Source: Flexamia atlantica (taxonomy: Eukaryota > Arthropoda > Insecta > Hemiptera > Cicadellidae). From it: 64,000 bases of DNA. Shown here one piece after another: positions 1-12,393 of this stretch. Under the pieces are notes generated by a model. That model was not told the origin of the DNA, made no database searches, and saw nothing but the letters and a program-made list of their open reading frames with translations. Position 1 is the stretch's first letter. Each line of letters starts with the position of its first letter. The position numbers and the translations under genes are program-made. Location of the stretch: assembly GCA_035578135.1 (NCBI GenBank), contig JAQJVK010000006.1, positions 19,661,285-19,725,284 of the forward strand, read 5' to 3'.

Positions 1-3000
1 TTAAAACATTTTTCTACTGAGGTTGGCGCGGCTGTTTACCATAACCTTTAAGCTGTTCCATCGGAGTGTAACAAGCTCATCGGAGACCCAATCGTCTTAT
101 TCAGTTTAGTACTTAACATAGTGCGGTACAGACACATGTAAGAACATTGATAAAATAAACAGATAAATACCGGAGAAATTGATAAATAATAACCACGAAA
201 AATGTTTCGTTGTGATGCCTTTCATGCAATCCTCGTTATATGTGTTTATTTACACTGCTAATTAGATTATTTCTAATGCAGAAAAGGAAGGGTGAGTTTT
301 ACAAGTGTGAAATTTTATTTAAAAAATAATCAGAAATGCAAATGTCAGCAGAGTATATAAATGCACAATGTGTAAAAAAGTCCCGGAACGGCTTAATATT
401 TTTCAAGCAAGATAGATACAGCAATAAAGTTTTGTATACAGATATTTATCACAAAAACCTACCTTTGTAAGCAATTATAAATTTACCGCTCTTCCAGTGG
501 GCGGCCCACAAGGAGTAAGAAGGGTTATTTTTCCCTATACATATAGGGGTTATTTCTTAATATATAGACATTCGTATTAGAGCATTAATAGTTACAAAAT
601 TAACTGGAGAGTTTTTGGAGAGTGATGAATAACAAACTGAGGGACAAAACCATTTTGAAAAATAAAACATACATAGTTATTCAAGATTAAATGAAAAATT
701 TCCAGATTCAAACGCTTCAAAGAAAAAAGAAGCTAAGAATTAACATTAATTTCAATACAACTTAGTTTTCATGTGATTACCTCTCATGTGTTAATAAGTA
801 AGCAAATTCATCGCCCAATTAAAAGGAAACAGACAAACCGTTGAAACGGGCATTACTCACCAATGTTATCAAGGTGTTAATCATAGTCGGACACCTGGGG
901 CCGAGCCATTCAATGCAACACAAAGTGGTAGTCAATTAGGTCGACGTTTGGTGGAACATTAACTTAATTAATAGCCAAACCACTCATCATGTGACATCGG
1001 CTCAGTAGTCAGAATATAGAGTTTATTGTTATAAAACCCGGAAACGTTGAATGTTGTAGGGCGTTCATAAACTTGAGCCACGGTCGCAGAAATATTGAGC
1101 GAATTGTTGTATTATTCAAGTGTTTATCAGCTAATAATTTCCAACGCGGCAATACATGAAGACGGATTGTTGCGACTAAGCATTTGTTAAAAAATTAAAT
1201 ACATTAAAATTAAATGCATTTTATTATTCACTTTTATGGACATTACAAAATATGATATCCCTTGTTAGTGTTTTTCAATGGTTTGGAGGTTTTAAACCCA
1301 TCTTTTAGTACAAATTTTAGCGTATCATTTGGATACTATTATTGTGGTCTCGTAGGTGGATGGCAAAAGCGGAAACTCAAGCTAAGTAAATGACTCGATG
1401 TTAGAGACTGCTCCGCTCCTCTTCGTATTGAAATAATTGAACATATCTCCAACAGATAGTCAATATTTTTAGCACATTTACTTGGGTATGAATTAACCGA
1501 GTTCTATTATGATCAGCTGATTGAGGAGAACATAAACAAAGAGCATAGCTGTATCTAACGTCAGATGGTAAATTATGAACTAAACACAACATATTTTAAA
1601 TGCCAGCCGCCTAATGGCATACCCAGAATAATAAATCAGTTTTGCCTAGGCGTTTGTATTAGGCCTACCGAAAGAATACTGAAATAAACGGTATAGCAAA
1701 CTGACACAACTTTCTCCCTTTAGGCCTAAGACATTTTGAGCAAAAACCTCTATACTATAATATTATAAAACATATCGAAAATTATCCTCAAATACACAAC
1801 AAATTTTGTATGAAACAAAATAAACATAGCGTTGTTTCGTTATTCATATGTCTGTACAGACTGGCGATGATTCAGTCAGGAGACCACCACGCAACAGCGT
1901 AGTATTGTCGATAACTGTTTAATGATTCAAATTGTCCATTGATAATCCTTTTCAACAAATAAGTTTTAATGCAACAAAAAATACCTAAAATGGTTTGATG
2001 AATATTTTTTAGGATTAATAAGATTAGCAACTGACCCATTCACCTCTCTTTTGAAGTGAATATTTAAAAAACATGATTTTTGTACAGGGTGAGGCTGGAA
2101 ATCGTAAACCTTTGACCATTTGCACACTTCGTGAAACGGGAAAATGATTTAATCCAAAAACGCCAGATAAAATTCTTCTCCACTAATTTGCATATGAGGA
2201 ATTCGTTAAAAATACTTTCAACCCAATTTATCTCCAGGTTGTTTCCGAAATGAAGGTCACGGGTTCGAATCTCACAATATGCTAGAGTAACCCGACAATA
2301 AGTCTTGTATTATTTTAAAGACCATGGCCCATGTGGGGAACCATATTTCATGAAATAATTTTGTATTGATTTCATGTACAAGCTGCTTTTTATGAAATAA
2401 ACAATTTTTTCATTTCAAAGATCTTAGTGAAAGAAACACTTTAGTGAAAAAGAACGAAATCGTCCTCATCCTCTTCGAAATAGTGGCAATTTTTTAAAAT
2501 GTTTCGATATTTTTGAAAACCCCTTTATTGTATAGACCACTCAACATATTTTAATTTTGATTCGAAATTCTTATTCCTTGTTAACTCCGCTTTACTATGA
2601 TGTACGCATGAAACGGGTTTCGCATTTTCAATATAACATTTTTTTTGAAAATTTTGGTAGCCCTAAAAATTATAAATTAAAAAGGGGGGTTTTTGTTTGA
2701 CAACAACTAAAAAAGTAAAAAAGTTATTATACATGTGTAAGATACAAAATATTTTAATTTTTCCTTAAAAATTATAAGACTTCTAAAACATGTTGCTATA
2801 TGACATTTTTATTTTCAGGACACTTAAAAATTAAAGATTTTTGAAAATATTGGAGAAGCGAATCATTAGGCTTTGCTTTGGGAGCTTTTAAAATTCCAGC
2901 GGAATTACTTTTAGAGCCGATGAACTTCGGACTGCTTCAAATTCTCATTTTTTACAAACAATAACAAAAAGTGATTATTAGACATGAGTAAGATCAACAA

Positions 3001-3114
3001 AATGCAGGAATTTACAATTATTTTCAAACCTCAGAGAAATCTGCGATTATATTCATGACTTGATTCCCTTGTGTATTTCTGCAAGATAGTAAAATATAAG
3101 TTGATGTTCATATA

Positions 3115-3121
<7 letters not shown>
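1..3121. other. gene-free AT-rich DNA
   Basis: No convincing coding region on either strand. Around 2251-2275 there is a pol III B-box-like string (GGGTTCGAATCTC at 2261) of the kind left by tRNA-derived SINEs, but no A box or tail that I could pair with it. Confidence 0.5.

Positions 3122-3122
<1 letters not shown>

Positions 3123-3160
<38 letters not shown>
3123..3160. repeat. (TA)n microsatellite
   Basis: Uninterrupted TA repeat directly abutting the left end of the hAT-like MITE. The TA run resumes on the other side of that element, so the MITE landed inside the microsatellite. Confidence 0.95.
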
Positions 3161-3163
<3 letters not shown>

Positions 3164-3727
3164 TGCTTGATTTGTAAAAATTGAGGTACCGGAACTGTAA
3201 TTTAACAATTTGTACATAACCCCCCCCCCTTAAAATAAATAGTCTAAAAATTCTAGTTTGTTATGTCACCTTGTGAGAGTATTCAGGTCTTTTTGGCGTT
3301 TTCAAGATTCGGCTTAGCTCAAGAAAAAGAGCATTAATTCCAGAGAGAGCGCTAATTTCAGGCCGAAATTCCGCGCGTAATTTCCGTACATTTTAGGCGA
3401 TCGTTATTTTTGGTACTCCGGCCGGTTACACATATTCCTCTCTTATAGCGAATTCTCCGGCCGATCATACGCGATCGTCTTTTGTGGCAAATTCTTCGAC
3501 CAATCATACGCGATCGTCTTTTTCGGCAAATTCCCTGGCCAATTACACGCGATTGTCTTGTGCGGCGAATTCTTCGGCCGATCATATGCGATCATCTTTT
3601 GCGGCAAATTCTCCGGCCGATTACACGCGATCGTCTCTTGCAAAAAATACTCCGGCCAACTATACACGATCGACTCTTGCGACAGAAAGAGGTCCCGGAA
3701 TGCCGTTCCGCCGCAAATCAAACACTG
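3161..3727. mobile_element. hAT-like non-autonomous element (MITE)
   Basis: The left end reads CAGTGCTTGATTTG and the right end CAAATCAAACACTG, a 14-bp terminal inverted repeat with one mismatch. CAGTG-type ends are typical of hAT elements. Both sides are TATATATA, compatible with an 8-bp target duplication inside the (TA)n tract, although the repetitive target prevents proof. The 567-bp interior holds no transposase. Its right half is a 39-bp minisatellite. Confidence 0.65.
3411..3690 (+). repeat. 39-bp minisatellite, open in several frames
   Basis: Six clear units plus degenerate ones upstream, each about 39 bp, built on a core like CGGCCGATCATACGCGATCG. Because 39 is divisible by three and the units lack stop codons in most frames, overlapping ORFs of 75-100 codons appear on both strands (for example 3482-3763 plus and 3443-3721 minus) with 13-residue periodicity. 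These look like by-products of the repeat and not genes. Confidence 0.85.
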
Positions 3728-5033
3728 TATATATATATATACTACCCATTCATTTATTTGTAAAATCCATTTTCATTTGTGGTTTTTAAGACAAGAGGTG
3801 ACGTGAGCTAGTTATTTAGTAACTGCACGTTGTTCATTTATTTGAATATGACCAATTTAAATCCTATCTAATACATTACAAAATCTACTTTCATTATTTT
3901 GTAAAATTAATTCAGTGGATTTAGTAAGTAAGGTACTTAAGATTTCATCTGCTCATATTTATACAGATCAAACCAGAACAATTACTTACAATAATATGCT
4001 AACATAAAAAAAATAGAATCAAAAATTAATCATAGTAATAACAGTAGTAATCACAATGATGCAAAAACAATTCTTGGTGTAATAGCGAGGCTGTTTACAC
4101 TGTATCGCTGACATCCACATGCTACGAGAGTTGTGCTAAAGTTAGATTTGTGATTTATTGCAACACAAGTTACCAAAGGAGCTTATTAACGAAGCTTCGA
4201 CGTGAGCACCAAGGAACAGATGATTTACATGCGTTACTCTGATCATGTAATAGTGTACAGGACGTTTAACAAATGATTTTAGACAGTTTAAATCAATATA
4301 CATGTGAAAAAGGAAACTTTGTTTTGAAAAATTAAAAGCTGAGAAACAATTATTACGGAGAAAGTATTTTATAGGAGTTACCTGTAAAAAAGAGACTAAG
4401 TGGTGAAGCTCTACGCAAGGATGCAAGGGGGTTAGTGTAGTTGATAGCGTCTTGCACTCCGGTTCAAAAGGTCACGGATTCCATTCCCGGAATGTCCGGA
4501 AGATGTTGAGGCGTTGAGAGTTTGACTAATTCAAACGGTTTAATGTGCTTGTGTAAATTGTCGTTGAGCGATACACAACATAGTTACAGTAAAAAATAGT
4601 TACATTTTATTAATGCAATCCAACAACTTTTCTGACACCTGAAATTTTCATAATTCCTAGCTTTTGTTAACTAATTGTAAACAAGTTATAGTCTCATGTT
4701 GTATTTGAGGATAACAAAAGCAACAGCTGCTGCTAGAGTTTAATTGAATTCCCGACATGTAAACACTGTAGTGCTTAGTGAGTATATTTACTAGGCTGTA
4801 AATTTAGATTTAATGTTTAATGTATTCTGTTCATTTGCTACACACAGCACATTGTATTATAACCTACCCTCTTCCCGTGCAAAATGTACGAAGCTTTACA
4901 AAACCAACTGACAACATGAAGGTGGGACTTCATTTTGGGACAAGCTTGCCTCTTAATACAATTTAATAACTTACGTATTGATTAATTTTAAAAACACTTA
5001 GGAAAATAGTATGGCTTGATAATGTTCCAAACC

Positions 5034-5074
<41 letters not shown>

Positions 5075-6499
5075 ATTATTTAATGCAAGGGTACATCTAA
5101 ATGGTTCAGTTGATCCAATTTTACACGTTTAACGAAATTTGCATTTTCATTCGGCATATAGTTAAAGAATGTAAATATGAGTAAATGTTAGAGCGGAAAT
5201 ATTATTCTTCATAAAACACTTTACAAGAATAATGGATTTCAACAAAGCACGTTTCGCGCCACACCAGTGGCTAGCGAGGCTACACGGTCTGGTGATATTC
5301 AGTTTGTCCCTGGGGAAGAGCACAGGAGAATACCTCCAATTCTTTCTCTATAACATTTCGGGGTGAATTACAAATTGTTGATAAAGATAAAATCATTCTT
5401 TTGATAATTTTTCAACTACCTTTTCCTTAGAATTATAACTGGTAAGTGGTTAAGCTACGAGGTCATGAATGACATCCATTTCCACTAATCCTTCATTAAT
5501 ACCTAATTTCGCTTAAAGTACGCATGCAAGACTTCGTTTCAGTCTAATTTAAAAACAAAACGTAATGATATATAAAAAACTGTAAAATTTGGTTTGTATA
5601 CAAAACTTTCCAGAATATATTTTGACTTGGACACCATGAGGAGTTGAGAGTTAACACCTTCCGTCCTAACAGTGAGTCTCCAAAAAACCAGTGCTGCAAG
5701 TTAAAGCATTGAGTATTATTAGAAACTTTGTAGCACCGAGTACCGATTAACTCTATGGATGATAATTATTTTTTACCGTGTTAAAACGGAGCCACTCATA
5801 ACACTGGAAGGTGGCGAATTGTTAAATGATAAACAGCGGCGACCTAGGTAGGGTTGGGTAAACTTGAAAAATGACCCCGGGAGAGAATAATATAAAGGGT
5901 TTCTGGTCACAAGTGTTAAAAACGTTATATGCAAAACTAAATTGTAATAGTAACAAAATTGTACATATTTGAGTATTAATATATTTTCAGAAAAACAAAA
6001 ACAATAAATTTGATTTTTTTTAAATTATTGTATTTATTTTAACAAGATGGCTTAAACTATGCTATAATTTATTTTTCGTGGATTTTATTGTCATTTTCAG
6101 AATCCTCATAACAATTCCAGTGAGAAGATGCAGAGATACTGTATTAGGATTGGACACCCTTACATGCTCTCATATTGTGTTAAATAATAATAAAGTTTAA
6201 TGATAAATAATACATAAATAAGTTTAAATTTAAGTTTCTCGTGAAAGATAAAATAAAGTTTAGGAATAAAGCCTACCTTACACTTGTGTGTAGAATTTGT
6301 CATATACTGTAACATTTTCAAACTAGCTATAAATTAAGTAAAAACCCTACTTTTGCTCAAATTTATTATTTATTAATTACTGAGTCTGTGTATGTAAAAA
6401 AACTGAACAGCTGGAACTCAATTACTGGTCAGTTAGAATTTATTCCATAAGATAAAATAAACTTGATAAATACAGTAGAATGTATGTTTTTAAATTACT
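3728..6499. other. gene-free DNA with one (TA)n tract
   Basis: No supported gene. A (TA)n run lies at 5036-5072. Around 4430-4495 there is a tRNA-like string (TAGTGTAGTTGATAGC followed by a weak B box), suggesting a decayed SINE head. Nothing else stands out. Confidence 0.5.
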
Positions 6500-6501
6500 T
6501 A

Positions 6502-6737
6502 TTTTTTTTTTATAAAAGAGGGTGGCGGCCTCTTTTTTCCCTTGCCTTTGCCCCGCCCACATAGACTATTGATCTTTGCGTGGACGTTATCAAGCAAAGC
6601 CAAGGAGTGAGCCGGTACAGTACAAGGGGTGATCAGTACTGCTAAAAACAAGCGACACGCCCGAGTCTCGAATCTGCAACGCTTCGTGGCCACAGTTCCG
6701 AGGCCGAGTGTGCTACCAACTGCGCCACCGGCTCACT
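6502..6737 (-). mobile_element. tRNA-derived SINE with poly(A) tail
   Basis: Read on the minus strand, the element starts near 6737 with GAGCCGGTGGCGCAGTTGG (A-box-like), has a B-box-like AGATTCGAGACT about 60 bases later, and ends in an A-rich tail at about 6511-6502. The tRNA-like head lacks a 3' acceptor strand that would pair with its 5' end, so it is not a functional tRNA gene. The small ORF at 6499-6693 lies within this SINE and is not considered real. Confidence 0.65.
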
Positions 6738-6844
6738 AACTTACTTCTAGAAACCTCTCCGAACATAATCAGGCCACTAAATAATTTTTACGATTCGACG
6801 TCTATATGAGCTATTCATTTTGGGTTATTTTTGTCCCTGGATTG

Positions 6845-7180
6845 GGTTATTTTTTTAGTCTCCAATCCAAACATTCCTGCCGTAAGTACGACCTAGGTTT
6901 CGTCAGACTTTCGTGTCATGATCACGCAGTCAGTTGACGTTGCTGCTATGAAGACATTTTTTTTAATAGTGCATCATACTCGTATTCAAGCACACGTTCA
7001 ACTCAAAAACGAACATACATAAAATACGATGGACGCCTAACGGGCACAAAGTCGATTACGTTAATTTTCACGTGTGAATTCGCGATACCGGCAAAATGAC
7101 ACATTAATGTGTGTCGAATCCTAGGTCGTAACTTAGGCCACAATATTTGGATTGGAGATAGGAAAAGGTAATTTAAAACC
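6845..7180. mobile_element. inverted-repeat MITE
   Basis: The left end (GGTTATTTTTTTAGTCTCC, then a CCAATCCAAACATT-like block and ACGACCTAGG) matches the reverse complement of the right end (CCTAGGTCGTAA ... TTTGGATTGGAGA ... AAAACC) with scattered mismatches and small gaps. The arms are about 55-60 bp around roughly 220 bp of non-coding interior. The superfamily was not recognised. Confidence 0.55.
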
Positions 7181-7840
7181 GATGTCTTTATGAGATTTAG
7201 TTTTGTAAATGACGTTTAAGTTTTAGTTTTTGTTACGAATCGAGTGTTAAGATGTGTTAGTTCTGATACATTGGAAAAATCTTCTGCTTTAAAAAAGCTT
7301 TAAAATGGTGTACTAAACTCTAGTTTTTGATGAGTATATGTTAAATACTTATAATTCCTAAAGTATAAGCTTCCTAAAGTTACCTAAAGTATAATTCCTA
7401 AAGTTACTAAAACTTATAATTGCTGAAAAATAGCAGGAATAAAAAACAATGTCGCAGGAAACATGAGGTCGTTTAGTCGTTTGCTTCTGCAATATGATAA
7501 ATTATTTTAAATTTGACATTTGGAGTAGTCTGACCAATTCCTCATTTGATAATCACTCGGTTTTATGACTTTTACGTTTTATTTGTATTGAATGGTTTTT
7601 ATTGAGTATTTAGTAGACATTTTTAGTACAACAAACTTTATTATAGATTACAAAAATTATTTAAAAGAGAGGGATTAGGGATCTTCCTATTCTTGGAGGC
7701 TTCATCTAACTTGCCACTACTTCAATAATCCATTGTTGGACACATGCAAAATTTTAATTTAACAACAACAAAATAGAACAAAATCAATGCCATCTGTTTT
7801 TGGTAGACAAACAAAAAATACTGTATAAAATTAACTCAAC
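7181..7840. other. non-coding; contains the BEL/Pao 3' LTR
   Basis: No gene. The purine-rich string GGGCGGGGGTA (minus strand, about 7851-7841) immediately followed by TGTTGAG looks like the polypurine tract and LTR start of the adjoining BEL/Pao element, so the LTR runs leftwards from 7841. Its other end cannot be placed because the 5' LTR is missing. Confidence 0.45.
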
Positions 7841-7929
7841 ATACCCCCGCCCGTGAACCACACTGGGGTTCACTGAAAAAATGAGAAACATAAACTAAAA
7901 TCTGATGGGAGTTATGATGATATTTGGGA

Positions 7930-8202
7930 TTAATCTTCTGTTGGGAAGGGTGACACCTTGGTGACAGCCCGAGTGAGAGATCCTTTGTTGGTGCGAAGGT
8001 GTACAACTCGTACAAGTCCGTCAGGTCCAGGGGATGTAGCTGTGACACGACCTATCCTCCAGCTGGGGGATGGAGAATTCTCTTCGTGGATTAAGACAAG
8101 GTCGCCTTCTTTGATGTTTGCTTCAGGGGATTTCCACTTTCCTCGTTGCTGTAGAGAATGGAGATAGTCTTGTTTCCACCGCTTCCAAAAATGCTGAGAC
8201 AT
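7930..8202 (-). pseudogene. BEL/Pao C-terminal DUF5641-type domain
   Basis: It contains the tail signature of BEL/Pao integrases: WRIGRVTATSPGPDGLVRVV followed by a TRAV.K segment. It lies between the integrase core and the presumed 3' LTR, with one frame change relative to the core. Confidence 0.8.
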
Positions 8203-8250
8203 AGCTTGAACGAGCTGCCATCTTGAGAGTCGATTGGTGGGTACTCCTTC

Positions 8251-8934
8251 CTATGTTGGCTCTGGAAGAGCGAGAAGAGGGCTTCCGACAAGAAAATGTC
8301 CAGGTGAGAGGTAGTCGACCTCCGAAGGGTCAGAGGACAGCGCTGTAATAGGCCTAGAATTGAGGATCGCTTCTATCTTCGTAGACAAGGTAAGAAACTC
8401 TTTAAAGTTAAGAATTTGATTCCTAACAACCCGGCGGAAGTGATGTTTTATGCTCCGCACCATTCTCTCCCATAAACCTCCCTGGCGAGGTGCTGAGGGG
8501 GGTATAAAGTTAAACTTGATCTGGTTTTCATTACAAAACTTATTAATGGCTTGTTTAGTATCTTTCTGTCTTAAGAATGACTGAATTCGTTGTAGTTCTG
8601 ATGCAGCCCCAACGTAATTAGTCCCACAATCTGAGAAAATATTAGAGCATAGGCCTCTACGTGAATCAAAACGGGACAACGCCGTAATAAAGGCTCCAGT
8701 AGACAAACTACTAACTACCTCCAGATGAACAGCTATAACAGCCAGACAAATGAAAACACAAATATACATCTTCACAGGACTAGTTCTTCGTAAGCTATTG
8801 GATTTTACCATAAATGGTCCCAAAAAATCAGTTCCACAATTGTGAAAAACCCTAGAGGGAGTGACTCTAACTGCAGGTAGATCATCCATCTTCTGAGAGG
8901 CTAATTTAGGTTGACATCGAAGCAGCGAATACAT
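8251..8934 (-). pseudogene. BEL/Pao integrase core
   Basis: The DDE catalytic residues of a retroviral-type integrase are recognisable: Asp in GTDFLGPF, Asp in SDCGTNYVGA and Glu in GGLWERMVRS. The fragment ends near SPGHFLVGSPL, the usual lead-in to the C-terminal domain. It is separated by frame from both its upstream zinc finger and its downstream DUF5641 piece (7930-8202). Confidence 0.88.
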
Positions 8935-10136
8935 TTAAACACTCTTTTTCTGATTGCACTTTGAGCGGAGGGAATCCAAAACTTTTGAGAAATAATTCCT
9001 TGGAGATAGTGTGGTCCTGCATATAAGTGTTTAACATGATAATAATCAATGATCAAATTTGTTATATGGTGCGACTTAGGCAAGATAATTGGGTGTTTTG
9101 CAGCGTAAGACGCTTGAGAGTGCCTAATGCGTCCTCCCACACGAATCAATCCACTCTCGTCTAAGAAGGGAGAGAGTGACGCCAATTGTGGAGAACAAGA
9201 TTTGCCCTTTTTCAATCGAGAAATATTTTCGGAAAAGACTGTTTGTTGAATCAATTTACAAACAATTACTGTTGCTTTATCAAGCTCTTCAACTTTTAAA
9301 AGTCCTGATTCTTTCGTTTGATTTGATAGGTTGTATCTGAATCGTAAAATGTAGGCGATGACTCGCTGGAGGGTTGACCACGAGGAAAACTTTACAAGAA
9401 AATCAGGTTCTTGGGTGGTTACCATTATTGGTAGTGGTTCGGCTTTGAGTTCCGGTAATTGCTCCTTTTCGAGAGGGATAAAGCGAGGAATAGGCCATGA
9501 CTCCTGCTCCAAAGATAACCAATCGGGACCGTTCCACCATAAACGGTTGTCTTTCATTGATGAGGGAAGAGTTCCTCTACTGGCAATGTCGGCAGGATTA
9601 CAGTGTGTTGAGACATGTTTCCAAATATGAGTAGGAGTGAGCTCTTGTATTTCTGTGACTCGATTTGCGACATAAACCTTTAGGCGAAAGGGTACAGTTT
9701 TTGTCCATGAAAGAACTACAGATGAGTCACACCAAGTATGTACTTCATTCACTAGGTAATTTTGCGAAAGTATGGACTTGGAATAGTTCAAGAGTTTAGA
9801 CAAAAGGTGGGCTCCGCAGAGCTCAAGTCTGGGAATAGATATTTTCTTAAGAGGAGCGACTCGCCCTTTAGCAATTAGGAGATGTATGTTTATCTCTCCA
9901 GAAGAGCTTACACAGCGCAAATAGACACAGGCTCCATAACCTGTTTCCGATCCATCACAAAATCCGTGTAAACTTATATGAACAGCATCAGCTAAGGAAA
10001 CGTACCGAGGTAAGCTAAGTTCACTTAAGAAAGGGAGTTGTTGTAGGAACTTTGACCATTTTTCATTGAGATCTGGGGGTATAGGGGCATCCCATGACAA
10101 ACCAAGAACCCACAAAACTTGGATCAATGCTTTCAC
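8901..10136 (-). pseudogene. BEL/Pao RNase H region and integrase zinc finger
   Basis: This 411-codon open stretch holds the connection/RNase H part of Pao polyproteins (GFCDGSETGYGACVY, then IPRLELCGAHLL) and near its end the integrase H-H-C-C zinc finger (HVKH ... CIRC). It is the longest intact piece of the element. The next domain lies in another frame beginning at 8934. Confidence 0.88.
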
Positions 10137-10265
10137 CTAAAGGGTGACAGGAGTTAACTATCCACTTGGGTCAAAGATTTTGCTTACGGTTCCGAGAATA
10201 CCTCGTTTGGTGGGTGGAGTGTCTGGTATGTTTAGTTGGTGAGAGCAGCTGTCTGAGGTTGGGGA

Positions 10266-10940
10266 CTATTTTATGCCTAAAACTTTGAAATAAGGTTGAT
10301 CAGAGGAGTTAAAGTACATGGGTGTCTCTTTATAAGAATCTGGCAGAGTTCCCATGAGTTGAGAGCTGTTACTAGTCCATTTCCTAAGATCGAAACATCC
10401 TTTGGAAAGAAGTTGTTCCACCTCATCTTTCAATAGCAGCGCTTGATCTGTGTTATTGGCACCTAAGATTAAATCGTCTACATACACTTGTTTCTTTGGA
10501 GGCTGCTAGTGGAAAGTTTGTGCCTTCATCATTGATGAGTTGGTGTAAAGATCTTATGGCTAAGTATGGAGAGCAGTTGAAACCAAATACAACCGTAGTT
10601 AATCGATAGACTGAGAGAGGCATATCTTTGTTTTCCCTCCAGAACAACAGTTGATAGTTCCTATCATCTGGATGGATCATGATTTGACGAAACATTTGTT
10701 TTATATCGCATGAGAAAACAATCGGTGAAAACCTAAATTTCATCAGAAATCATTCAGATCATTATGTAGTTTAGGCCCTGTATAGAGAATGTCATTAAGA
10801 CAGACACCTGAGGAGCTACGAGCACTGGCATCGTAAACAACTCGAGGTTTTATTGATGAGGATTCTGCTTTGACTACTGCATGGTGAGGCAAATAAAATT
10901 GTTTATGATCATTTTTAGGAGGAGGGTCAACTGGTTCCAT
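10266..10940 (-). pseudogene. BEL/Pao reverse transcriptase, frameshifted
   Basis: Three overlapping frames carry the Pao-type polymerase: VVYDASA at the start (10743-10940), then SCDIKQMFRQI with the first catalytic Asp and the segment ending FGFNCSP (10453-10743), then YVDD catalytic residues (10266-10487). The joins at about 10740 and 10490 need frame changes, so the enzyme is dead. Downstream it continues into the RNase H/integrase frame. Confidence 0.88.
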
Positions 10941-11131
10941 GTGTCCAGATAAAAATAGGTCATGTATGGCTTTACTGTACTCAGCTTTTACTTCAGGCTG
11001 ACTTTCTAATTTCCGTTCAAGCGATAAAAATCTATTGCGAGCACAAGTTGATGAGTCACCAAGAGGTGGGTGATTATCTTTAATAGGAAGCCTAACAACA
11101 TATCGACCTTCAGAAGTTCTAGAGACAGTGC

Positions 11132-12000
11132 TTAAAAATGATTCTCACAAATTTCTTGTTCAGATGTTACATGAAGTTTGTGTAGGGGTTCCTCTAGGGT
11201 ACCAAATTTCTGTAGAGAATTATGCAGGTCAATATCCTGTGTGCTCAAAAGAGAAACATTGCCATTGTCATGAGAGGCTGTTTTATTGGAATTAACAGCA
11301 GAAAGGGTTGGGGCAGAGCCAATGATGAGATATCCAAATACAGAATTCATAGCAGCAGGAAGGTTCTTGTTGAGGAAAATGCGTTCTCCAGTAACTACTT
11401 TGGTGGACAGATCAGCACCGATAAGCATATCTATGTTACTGGGAATATGAAATGTTGGGTCAGCAAGGACGACATGTTTGAAGTAGTCTTTAACCTTTAC
11501 AGGGACTGCAGTGTGGGGTAAGTTCGATGTGATGCGATCCAATATTACAACTGGATTTTTAGTCGCAATAACGTCTCCACAAAGTGATGAGATGTCAACA
11601 TTCGACAGTTCTTTAGATCTTACTTCTACTGAGGATAGGCCATCTAGCTTGGAGTTACAAAGAAAGTTTCGTTTTACCTTAAGTAGACTAGCAACATTTT
11701 CGGTTATGCAACTTACCATAGATGCAGAGTCAATAACGGCTCGGGCTACTACCGTGTTACCGTTATCAGATTTCAAGTATACTAAAGCAGTAGCTAACAA
11801 TATAGTGGTGCTGGAGTTTGAGGAAACAGCTACAAAGGGAGGCTCAGAGTGATCAGAAACTGACAATGAAGCTTTGTTCATTTCGTTGTGGTTTGGAGAA
11901 TTACTTGTGGACTTAAGGTCAGACCTATCATTACTAGGCCTACTAGTTTGATGTAAGAGAGAGTGATGTTTTAGCTTGCAGTCAAAACATGTTTTATTTA
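11132..12000 (-). pseudogene. BEL/Pao gag end and aspartic protease
   Basis: The open frame (to 12025) begins inside the foldback element, so its first residues are foreign. The Pao part starts with a CFDCKLKHHSLLH zinc-knuckle remnant typical of the gag C-terminus. The DUF1758-type protease follows, with active site IDSAS (the family normally has D-S/T-G, so glycine to alanine here) and a later IGADL motif. The frame ends just before the reverse transcriptase region. Confidence 0.85.
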
Positions 12001-12393
12001 TTTTGATTAGGTTTTTTGCGGACATTTGCCATCACTGATTAGTAAAAAACAAGTTTCACGACGTTTCGGGATCTGGAATCTGATCCCGTCTTCAGGTGGA
12101 AGAAAACCTAGAACATAACAAGATTAGTAACACATAGCCAGGAAAACCTGGACAAAAACACAGCTAAAACAGAGAACTGTAAAAGCAGTCACGAAAACAC
12201 TAGCTGAAAAGAAAAACAATGTTGTTTTAGCTGTGTTTTTGTCCAGGTTTTCCTGGCTATGTGTTACTAATCTTGTTATGTTCTAGGTTTTCTTCCACCT
12301 GAAGACGGGATCAGATTCCAGATCCCGAAACGTCGTGAAACTTGTTTTTTACTAATCAGTGATGGCAAATGTCCGCAAAAAACCTAATCAAAA
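12001..12393. mobile_element. foldback element, copy 1
   Basis: Two 170-bp arms (12001-12170 and 12224-12393) are near-perfect inverted copies around a 53-base loop. The ends are TTTTGATTAGG/CCTAATCAAAA flanked by TA on both sides, compatible with a TA target duplication. It abuts the truncated gag end of the BEL/Pao element. A second copy at 37449 has longer arms, so this copy has lost about 33 bp of each inner arm and gained an unrelated loop. Confidence 0.9.

Larger units (their letters stand above)
7841..12000 (-). mobile_element. BEL/Pao LTR retrotransposon, decayed
   Basis: Minus-strand pieces occur in BEL/Pao order: gag zinc knuckle, aspartic protease, reverse transcriptase, RNase H region, integrase zinc finger, integrase core and the DUF5641-type C-terminal domain. 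At least five frame breaks separate them, so no polyprotein can be made. The gag-proximal end stops at the foldback element at 12001. I find no gag or LTR beyond that element, so the copy is truncated or rearranged there. Confidence 0.9.

Noticed and set aside
6655..6737. tRNA gene on the minus strand
   Set aside because: A and B boxes are present, but no 3' acceptor strand pairs with the 5' end, and an A-rich tail follows; it is a SINE.
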